Below, piece by piece: positions 50,041 to 60,500 of a stretch of 64,000 nt of DNA. The notes under the pieces are model-generated. The model made no database searches, was not told the DNA's origin, and worked only from the letters and a program-made list of their open reading frames with translations. The translations under genes and the position numbers were made by a program. Source of the stretch: Manis javanica (lineage: Eukaryota > Chordata > Mammalia > Pholidota > Manidae); NCBI RefSeq assembly GCF_040802235.1, contig NC_133167.1, positions 16,484,501-16,548,500 of the forward strand, in the 5' to 3' direction. The first letter of the stretch is position 1; each line of letters starts with the position of its first letter.

Positions 50041-53000
50041 GGGCTGCCCCCCACACTCTTGCTATATATATCGTAGCCACTCATGGGGTCCCTGAATGGC
50101 CCCACTCCCAGGCCTCCCAGGTAAGAGTGCTGAACCCAGAGTCCTCAGCTCCTTCTGCCACTTTTCGGGACCACGGCCCAGGAAGGGTCAGCCAACTCCA
50201 TCCCCCACCTGTGGCCTGCTGACTCTTGCCTCCAGCACCAGCCACCACCTGATCCCACCACCCCACTCACACTGGCTTCCAGAAACTCCATGGGAGAGCC
50301 ACTTGTTTGAATGAGGGAGGGGAGGGCAAAGGAGAACAGCAGGCAAAACAGACAAGGGAACAGGGTGGCTCCACCAAGATTCTGTTTTCCTAGAGCTTTG
50401 CTCCCAACTTCAACACTCACCCAATCCCTGCCCCCTCTGGGACTCTGGCGGCCCCCACCAACTCAGTCACTCCTGTATCTGGGACAGAGGGCACCCTGGC
50501 TGCCTTGCATATCTGTGACCTCTTTGCTTCCCCAGGCATCTCCCAAATCCATTGCTATAGCCCGGCTGGGGGTGGGGACAGGGTATTGGGTGAACAGGTG
50601 AGGGAGCCAAGAGGAGGTATGAAGAGGGGAGAGGGTGTGGAATGGAGGGGGGAAGAGCCCAAATCAGGGTATAGGAAGGAGCAGGAGTGTGCTGGGCTTG
50701 CGTGGGAGGGACTGCGATCCTAAGGAAACAGGCAGGGTCGGGGCAGAGTGGGGCTGGGGAGTCCTGGGGTGGCTGTGGTCTCGGGGAGGTGAAGCAGGTG
50801 TGTGGCTCTTATCCTGGGCAGGGATGGGGCCCCTGTTGGCAGACCAGATGGGATGCCTTGGTGCCCCCAGGGTGGGGGTCCCAGTGAGCAGCCTGTGCTC
50901 TCGGGGGGGCCCATGTGAGAACATGAGCCCTCCACGGGGGATGAGGCACTTGTCCCCCAGAGGAAACGGGGTGCTGATTAATCGGGGCACTAATGAGCAG
51001 CAAGGAGAGGAAACTCAGAGGGGCGGGGGAGGCGGCTCCATCGATCCAAGCCACAGAACCAGCAGCTGAAAAAAAGTGAGAAGGGAATCGATCTGAGGGA
51101 AACAGCAGCTGCTGGGGATTAGAGCCCGAGGTCCACCCGCTGCCCAGTGGCCACCCCTCCCCTGTGTCAGGCCTGCCCCACCGGTCACAGCTCCTGCCTG
51201 GCCTCGGAGAGGGGACCAGGGATGGCTCCCCTGGGGGACAGGGAGCCACTCTGCCTATCCTGGCTATCATTCCAGGTCAGGCCCTGGCGGTCACCCGTCA
51301 CCCCAGCAGGGAGCCCGCTGCACGCCTAGCCTTGGCCATGTCTGGCGCCCTGCTGGGGTTGTCCCCAGCCTCTCATCAAAGTAGCTTCCCCAGGGGCTCT
51401 GTGGCTGGACTTCCCCACAAGCCAGATCCCCAAGCTGGGAAGGTAAGACCCCTGGGGTCAGGGACTGCATCTGGCAAGCATCCCAGAGGGGAAAGGGGCT
51501 GGCATTGGGAGCAGTTGCTGAGTTAGCAGAGACTCCAAGTGACCACAATAAGTCCCCCTCTCAGCCCCCTGCCCAGGCAGCCCCCTCCCAGGCTCTCCCC
51601 TCTGTGCTAGACTCTGAGACCCTTCCAGCACTTCCACCCTACCTCCCCCTCCACCAGCCTCTCTTCCCCTTTCTCCCAGTATTGATTTTTCTTTACTGGT
51701 TCTTTTTTTTTTAAGGTGATTTAATTGCTTTTTTAAGGTTACTTCAGTCTGGGACTCTGCCAAGAAAGTAGGGAGCTGCCCCCCAAGCTCTCCCCACCAC
51801 TCACTGCTGCCCTGGACTTAGTGTGTGGTCCTAAATTGCCCTGCCATCCATTCAGACCAGGAGTCCAACTCCCCCAACATACTGGCCTTCATCAAGATCC
51901 CAAATCACACCCTCTGTCCTGAGGGCATGGCAGGAAGCCCTCAACCTCTAAGAGGAGTGGAGTTCGGTTGCGGTTTGCCAGGTGGGGGGCACTAAGCCAC
52001 AGGGAAGTGGAACAGCCATCAGTGTGCATGCAGCACCCCCACCCCCCTGCCACTGCCCCACAGCCAGCTGTCTCTGACTGTCCCCAAGTCCAGATCATCC
52101 AGTCTTTCACATCTCCAGGAATGTGCTTATGCCCAGTGGGGCTCCCCACATGTCCTTTCAGCCCATCCCTTGGCCTTCCCCCCCCACTCCTCCAGGTTCT
52201 TCGGTTTCCCCCGCCCCCCTCTCCCTACATCCCCTGCCCCTCCAGCCCCTATCCTTTCCCCCCTCCCTCTCCCCGCTTCCCTGCCTGCCTCCTCTCTGCC
52301 CGGCTGCAGTTGGGTGATAATCTCCCTCATTTAGCCTCCCGGCTGCTTCCCCGGCTCATTGCCCAGCTGGTCCCTGGGGCCGGGCCCAGCTTCTTCCCCA
52401 CCCCCACCCCAGCCTGTGCCGAGCTCTCCCATCTCCTCCCTGCTTCCCCCACCCACTCCCAGGGGACCAGCTGCCCCCTGCAGTGAGCATCAGGGCCAAG
52501 TGTGCTTGGCCAGGATCTGAACTGCAAGTGAGCAAAGGGGGCGGGTCTGTCCTGGACTCAGGTTGGAGATGTGGCTGCAGGGCATGCGGTGGGGGCATGA
52601 GGTGGAGGGGCTGCAGGTCAGGCTGTGAAGCCTTAGCCGGGCATCCTCTGCCCACTAGTTATCCCCATTCCCCAGATTTGTTCCCAGTCCAATTCTCTAC
52701 CCACACCACTCCCTGGGGGGATGAACTAGGCTTCTAGACAGAAAGAGAATGGTGGATGAACTGAAAGGCGGAGTTTTGAGTGGCATCTGTATAGCCTGAC
52801 AAGACCAGGCACGGGAATGGGGAGCAGAGGGTGAGGGAGGGCAGGAGGGTTCTGACTCAGAGCACCTGGCAGGGTGCAGAAGATTTTATTTGGGGGAAAT
52901 GCCCCAAAGGCAGACCAGGAGACCTCCCAGTATTCAGCCTGGGGGGCCAAGGGAGCCTCTGACGCCCTTCCTGCACGCAGCGCTTGGAGCTTTGCCTCCT

Positions 53001-56000
53001 CTCCCTGCACTGGGACTGCCAAGCTTAGCCAAATTTGCCCCTTCTCACCATGTGCAGCCCAGGCTCCCTGCCTGGGTGGTCCCATTCATAAATGATATGA
53101 CCCCAAAACTCCTAGATAGCGTTCTCCTAGAGAGAGACCCCAGCCACCCCCTGCTCCCAGAAGACACCTGGCCACCCTTCCCAGACCTGACACCTGTCCC
53201 AGGCCTGGCTATGGTGTGGATCAAGGGATGAGCTAGTGTGGGACTGATGTAGGCAGGAAGGGACAAAGATGGGGGTGTGGAGGCCAGGACTGGGCCAGGC
53301 CTGGCTGGTGAGCGAGCAGTGGTGACAAACGGGCTGTGCGGGGGCCGAGGGGCGGGGGGCGGACGGCAGCTGATTTATCTGGGTTATTTATGCCGCGGAC
53401 GAGGCAGGAGAAGCGGTTAATGAGAGTTCCAGCGAAGGGGGGTGGGGAGGCCCAGACGTGATCTGAAGCGACTGAAGAGGGTTAGCGTCCCACCGCCAGG
53501 CCCTGCCCCCACTGCCCACCAGCACTCTGCACCCCGCTCCTGTGGCTCTCACCAGCACCCCCATCTCCCTCCGGGGACGCCCAAGCCCGTGCAGCAGTCA
53601 CTGCGACTGAAGGTGATCAGGCCCAGGATCCATGGGCAGGCCGCTGGAGGGGTCGAGAAAGGAAGAACAGGGAGAAGAATGATGAAAAAGATTGACTGGA
53701 CAAGACACCGACCCAGTCTGTGGGGCCTGCCAGGTGGACTTGGGGTAGGAAGAGGCCAGTGTGCGAGTGGGTGGGCAGTGGACAGCCACAGAGCTAAGGC
53801 TGCAAAGAGGGCAAAGGGCACTGGGGTGCGGATCTGGTGTCCTCCAGTAGCCATCATGGGGCCTGAGAAGCAGAGACAGGCTGGATTGGGGGCCTGGTCA
53901 GAAGAGAGCCCGAGATGGAGGGGGGAGAAGATCCTGCGAAGGAGGGGGAGAGGGCTTTGCAGCAGCGAAAGCTGCTGGGAGCAGATAAGGCGGTATAGCA
54001 GCAGGAAGGATTAGAGCTCTGAGGGGTACGGGCGGGCGGGGGCGCGGCGTGGGGTGGGGGCAGGGAGGAGGGAGTCGAGGGCAAGACACCAGGGCCGAGG
54101 ACATGAGTGGGAGAAACAGGCGCTGTGAAGGGGGCAGGATTTAATCAGGGGCCAAGAGGTGGTCATCGCCTGGGAAGAAGGAAGTATGGGCTTCCTGACC
54201 GTCTCTTCTGGGGAGAACTTTCATGTTCTTGGCGAGTCCCCACGCCCTGCGCATATCTCTCTCGGGCTAAGTGGAGGGCGGCATAAGCTGAGAGTTAGGG
54301 TACCGGCAGACTGCTGGGTGGGGGAAGTGGCTGGACCAGGCCCTGGAAGCCAGGAGTCGAGGCTAGAGACTGAGGGTACGCCAGCGCCGCCTCGAGGTGG
54401 CCGACGGAACAGCCCTGGGGGACCCAGTCAAGGGTGCCCTGCCCGCAGCCCTGCCTGGATGGAGACTCCATCACACCCAGGGTGGTGAGGACCAGCGGTT
54501 TAGAGGGGGGTCTTCTACAGGGAGTATTCGCTTGGAGGGAGGGCAGTGGCTTCCCCAGGCCTCAGACCTGGCTGCCCACTATCACCACTGCTCTCCGGTT
54601 CTCCAAACCTCCCAGAAGGGTGTGCTTGTGGGGGTGAGGCCCCCGCTCCCTCCAGACAAAAGCTGAGCGTGGCTCAGAGGTGGCCAAGGTGGCGGAGGGG
54701 AGCCTGGAGGAAGGGGCGGGAGCAGGAGGAAGGGGCGGGGGGAGGGGAGCGGGGGTGGCGGGCGGGGCAGAGTAATTGCGTGTTTGTCAGTTCTGCCTCT
54801 GCACCGGAGGGAATGTGTGTGGTGGTGGGTGTAGCTGCGCCTCGAGGAGTATGTGTCTGCTGGCAGAGGTGTCAGTGTGTCTGTCTCAGGGGCCTGGGCT
54901 CTCCTTGGCCCCCGCCCTACACCCCTTTGTGTTTTGGGGAGCCGGCTCTGGGAACACCCAGCTGTGCTCCGCGCTGATGCGGCAGATGTGGCGGGGCCCC
55001 AGCTGTGCCTGCTTCCCGGAGAGGGGGAGGGGGCTGCAATCTGCTCCCCCAGTAATGGCTGCTAAGTGCCAAGGGGAGGGATTGAGATGAGGGTGGGACT
55101 GGGGCCCAGGGCAGCCCCTCCAAAGGAGCAGGAGCGAGATGAGGGCGCTGCCCCCACCCCACCCCATCCTGGCTAGCCTCACCCCAATCTGTGTTCTTGG
55201 CTCTCTCTCCCCTTGGTTGGTTCCTGAAGCCCATCCAAATTTCTTTCCTCGCTCTGTCCCTGTCCCCAGCTCTCCTACCCTGTCGCCCCATCCAGCCTGG
55301 TGCCAGGGGCCCGCCCCCATCCCCGGCCCCCAGCCTGCTCCCCCTCGCTGATTTTACAGAATAATCTTTTTATGGAAACCGAAAAAAAAAAAACGCTAAT
55401 GGCAGGAGTGCACCCCTCCCCCGCATCCCTCCCCCTCCTTATCCCGGACTTCCCACCAGTTCCCTCTTGTTCTCCCTTCTCAACCCCTGGGGGGCCAGCA
55501 TCCTCCTACCCCTAACAGGGCCATTGCGGTCCCAGAGATGGAGAAGGGAGGCTTTCTGCTCTCTCCCCTCCAGAGGCAGGGTGATCCCACATCCTGGGCC
55601 CTGCGCTCTGCTTTCATATGGATGGGGCGCTAGGTCCCTCCCAGGGTAGTCAACAGCTCGGGTGGGGGATTTACAACTTCTCCCCTTCTTAGGCCCCCCT
55701 CTGCGTTAGTGTGCACACATGCACAGCAGTGACTCCATCAGCCTGGGGGAGCGTGTTTCAAGGACCTCAGCTTCACTGCCCCTCTCCACTTCAAACACAC
55801 TGACCCTTTCCCCTTCTACTGCTCCCCCCCTCACCACCATCACTGGGCCTAGGAGGGGGGTTCCCGGGGGCTGGGGCCTGACACAGACTTATTGGATTTC
55901 ACGGTGTTTTGCTGAGAAAATAATTAAATTATCATATTTATGATGGAGCTGCCATGGCCTCTGCCAACCACTCGGAACAGAAGGGTCAGGACTGGGGGGA

Positions 56001-57262
56001 GGAGAGAGAAGGGACCCAGCCTCTGGCCTTGTGGCCCACTCCCCTTCCACAGGGAGTTGACCCCAGGCCCAGAGTAGACATTTGCAGCCCCCTCCCAACT
56101 CCATGCACAGATTATGGAAGTCAGCAGGAGGCAGGGGCAGGAGGAAACCCAGGAGGGGCTGATCAGGGCAGGTTAGAGGTCAGGACTGCTAAAACCCCGC
56201 CATTTCACACATGTTCTCACACAGCCTGCAGGGCCCTAAGGGGTGGGGAGGTCGTCTGGCCCAATTCCGGTCACCCTCAGCTCTAGTCCAAGTAAGCACA
56301 TCTTCCTAACTGCCCAGCTATGAAGCTATGAAATCCTGGGCTCTGTCCCAGACCCTGGTGCTGAAGAGAAGGCCCAGGCACCCTGCCGCCTGCCCCCCCT
56401 TGCCTGCTGCCAGGACCCCCTCCTCCCTCCCACCCACGTCCTGTCCCCCCATTCTCTTCGGGTAATTAGATTCCTCTCAATTAGCAGATTACGATCATTA
56501 CCAGCTCATCTGGCAACTAAGCTCTGCACCCACAGCTGGGAAAAGTGGGGGGGGCACCAAGAGGGGCACATGAGGGTCGTGGACAAACATGAGAGATGGT
56601 TGGGTTTCTCTGGGGCTTCAGGAATGTGGAGGGGAGGGCTGAGATCTCCCAAAGGGTAGAGCCAGGGTGGTGGGAGGTAGCCAGGGCCCCTCCCCTCCCA
56701 GAACAGAGGGCCCCCACTAGGCTTCACTCTGTCTTCCCCTGCCAGGGGAGACCGACACAAGGCCTCAGGAGGGGAGAAACCCCCACCCCACCAAAAGCCA
56801 GCCTAGAAGCAGATGGAGCTGGCAAAGCAGAAAACAGGCTGGGCTAGAGCTGGGCAGGAGGTGAGGAAAGTGGCTGCCAGGTGATCCGTCTCAGGCCTAT
56901 GGCTCCTAGTTCTGGAGCCCACTGCCGTAACCTCACTGCCCCACCCAAGTCCTTCACCCTTCCCTTCAGAATCCTCATGAGTCTGAGCCAGACTGGGGGA
57001 AGAGGCACAGGGAAGCAGGGAAGCAGAAATGTTGGGGCAGGGGTGAAGGTAAGGGCCAGGCACACTGGGAGCCTTGAGGGCCTTACTCCAGAGCAGCATG
57101 CCAGGCTGAAGGCAGTGGGAGGGGGAGATTTACCAAGGTTCCAGATTCATTATTCATGAGCCCGCAGCAATAACTCCAATTTAAATGCTAATGTGGGGGG
57201 GCCTGACTCAGCTGCCCCCCTTTCAACCCCACCCTAGCCCAGGCACAAGCGGAGTCCGCACT
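50041..57262. other. ASIC4-GMPPA intergenic region
   Basis: 7.2 kb with no gene recognised. GC-rich with islands of AT-rich, motif-dense sequence at 50965-51115, 53340-53430, 55350-55410, 55885-55960, 56455-56530 and 57125-57195 that look like regulatory elements. Almost no interspersed repeats were recognised, which itself suggests constraint. Confidence 0.6.
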
Positions 57263-57282
57263 GGCTCCAAGATTCACAGGGC

Positions 57283-57288
57283 TTTATT
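57283..57288 (-). terminator. GMPPA: GMPPA polyadenylation signal
   Basis: Plus-strand tttatt is AATAAA on the minus strand, 150 nt after the stop. Short 3' UTR, about 57265-57437. Confidence 0.85.
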
Positions 57289-57437
57289 AGGGAGTAGAGA
57301 GGAAGGCCAGGAGTCCCTGGCCACCCAGTTGCTCCTGGCATGTGAAGATCCTGTCTGGCTGCCTCCAGTCCTTTCTGGACAGAGGCTGGCCTTGAGGGGA
57401 GTGGGTAAGAGGTGCGGGGGCCATCTGGCAGTTGCCC

Positions 57438-57538
57438 TCAGAGAATGATCTGGTTGGTGAAGCTGCGACTCAGCTCCTTGTGTGGCAGAACAATTGAGTT
57501 CAGGATGAGCACCTCAGCAGGGATCCGGACACGGCAGC
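57438..57538 (-). CDS. GMPPA: GMPPA last exon
   Basis: [20 protein letters not shown] to FTNQIIL, TGA at 57440-57438. Confidence 0.96.
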
Positions 57539-60500
57539 CTGCAGCATGGAGGAGGGCACCAAGTAGGCCATGGGGAGGGGAATTGCAGGACAAGGGGCTG
57601 GGGGCTAACACCATCCAGGAGAGATCCCCCCCTGCCCATCTGTGCCTTGGCCTCCTGCCCCCAGTGACTCACACACTAGCACACAGCAGGCACTTGGTAA
57701 ATGTTTGCTAAAGGAACACACACACACACACGCACGCACGCACGCACGCACGCATGCTCCCCATGGGACACACCATCACTTGTGGAGATTGCACAAAGCC
57801 CCAGGTCACTTGGGAAGCCATACCCAGGATGGTGATGGCAGGCAGCAGCTTCCCATCCTTGAAAAGGCTCTCACTATCCATGTGGGCTCGGGGGTCATTG
57901 GGATTGGGGTCATTGGGGGTACCTTCCACTCGGGCCCAACGCCCCACAGTGCTCCCCCAGCCCACGATGCTGTGCAAAACACATGTGTGCTCCTGCCAGA
58001 CAGATGGTATGAGGTGAGGGGGTGAGAAGGGGCCAGATGCAGAGCCAATGGGGTTCACCCCTCCCCTTGGCATCTGGGAGTGCCACACCCTGCTGCATGT
58101 GCCCAGGTGCCTACCTGCAGCGTGGCTCCATGGAGGACAATGCTCTCTCGGAGCCGCACACCCTCGCCCACAGTCACCCCCTCCCCAATGGACACATTGG
58201 GGCCCACCTGTGGAAAAGAATGCGTACCATAAGCCCTGGAGGGGCTTGGAGGACTCCAAAATCAGTCCCCTCATAGAACAGATAAGGGGGAAGGGACCTG
58301 CTTGAGGCCACCTGACCCGCTGTGACAAAGCAGAGACCATCACTCCAACTCAGGAAGTATCCGTGCACTCCCTCCAGCCCCCTACCTTGCCCAGCCCCCT
58401 TCCTCTCTCTGGGCAGGCCCACCAACTTACCACCGCTGATGGGGCCACCTTAGCTGTTGGGTGGATGTAAACGTTTCCTAGAAGCAGAAGAGAGGACCTG
58501 GGGGCAAATACCCCAAATCATATCTGGTTTAGGGAGGGCAGGGATTGAGACTGCCTCTGGATCTGAGGTCAGGAGTCATGGTTCAGAGGGCAGAGGGGCT
58601 GGGGTGGGGGCAAAGGTTAAGAACTGGAGCAGGGTGGGTACCTCGGATTCGCGGACCCCCTGTGCTGTGCTTGGCCAGGCGTTCTGGGTGAGTGAGCTGG
58701 TACTGGCTCAGATAGAGGCGGGAGGCATACAGGGCTGAGCTAGGGGCCAGAGGGCAGAGCAAGGGCTCAGGGATCAGCAGGGCTCTGTGCTTACCAACCC
58801 AAAGTCTCACCCCCTTTCCCCCAGGCAATCCAGCCACCCCATTAAAGTCCCCTCTCATACCCTGCAGACTTGATCTGGCTCCAGATACCATCAGTGAGGT
58901 GCACATAGATCTGGCCCTGCCCGGCCAGGGCTGAGAACACGTCCTGCTCCAGGCGGATGGTACCTGCCCCTGGCCACAGGCCTGCAGAGTCCTCCCTGGA
59001 AAGGAAGGGGTGCTAACATCAGATCCCCAGCTGAGCCCACCTAGGGGACCAACACAACTCTCAGGAACAGGAACCAGAGGGAACCCTCCACCTCTCCAGG
59101 TCTGGTCAGGTCTTCTCCCAAATGATAGTTCACATCCCAGGAAGCTCCCTTACCATCCACATGTATTTGCCAGGTCCTCCCCTAGTTGGAGTGCTGTCGA
59201 CCTGCTGCCAATCCCTGCCCCGTGTCCAGGGAGTTCAGTCAGACCTGGGTTCCCCCATTTGCCCATTCTCCTCCCCACCCATGCCTCTAAACCCCACCTC
59301 TAGTCACCCGCCCTCTCACTGGATGGAATGAAACAGACACTCACCCCAAAGGAAGGCAGCTGGTGAGGGCAGAGACAGTCACAGAAAAAGGGGGAGAGGG
59401 GGAGGGTGTGAGGGGAGAGATGGTAGAAATGCCAGCTTAGCAGAAATAGAGAAGCCAGGAGAGATGGGGAAAGAAGCAGAGATATGGGTGCGGTGAGAAG
59501 ATGGCTGAATGACTGAGACATCAGATGGGAGCTGGGTGGGGAGGAGGGGGTGAAGGCAGGGTCCAAGGAAGGCAATGGGTCCTGAGCCTAGGGGGACAAC
59601 TTGGGATTGTGGCTTGTGGTGAGCAGGGCTCTGGGGTGCTATGCTCTAGGGGAGCCTCAACCTGAGAGAAAGAAAGACAGAGAAACACAGAGAAAGCATG
59701 TGTATGTGTGTGTGTATCTGCACCCAAGCGTGTGTGCGTCCAAGTGGGTTGCCGTCTGTTTTGAAAGACATCTCTGGGACTCTCAGGCATGGAGAGAAAT
59801 GGACCAGAAGGGGAGTGGGCAGGCAGTGACAGAGGAGAAACTGGGATGGATAAGGAAGAGGGACAGAATGAGGTTAGAAGGGGAGGGACTGGGGAGGTTG
59901 GGCTGGAGATGACAAGTGGAAAGCAGAAGGGAGAAAAGGTGAGCAGGTTGAGATGGAGCCTGCAGAGACTGGGGGGTCTGTGGTTGGGGGTACTTGGGGG
60001 TACAGGACCATGGGGCCTGCCTCACAGTTGCCTATCCTGCTGATTACACTGGAAGACATCCCGGAGGGGCTTCAGGGCTTCTGGAGAAAAGAGGTAGATG
60101 CCGCAGTTGATGATGTCACTGACAAATGTGCTGGGTTTCTCCACATAGTGCAGCACCTGAGGACAGAGAGCTGGGTGTAGTAAGAGGGGCCCTGCCACTA
60201 CCCTCTAGGAGCCTGTAACCTCCAGCTTCTCCCTCCTGCCAGGCTGGTCTTCCTAAACTGCAGTGCACATCTTGCCACTGTCCTTCACCTTCACTTTCAA
60301 GATAAGTCTGGACTACATGTCTTTCCCCTTGCAAACCTCCCTACCTTCCAGCACTACCAGAACACAACTCCATGCCATCACATGACTGTGCCTGGCATGC
60401 CCTTTCCCATCTCTTCATCTGGAAAACTTGGCTATCAAAGCCCAGTTGACATTGTCACTTCCTCTGTGAGTCTGCTCTTATCTGCTCCAGAGTTAGCTTC

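Noticed and set aside
50041-57262. Hidden protein-coding gene between ASIC4 and GMPPA
   Set aside because: Open frames of 100-190 codons exist, but all are GC-biased, Pro/Ser/Gly-rich, overlap each other on both strands and have no recognisable domain or splice pattern.
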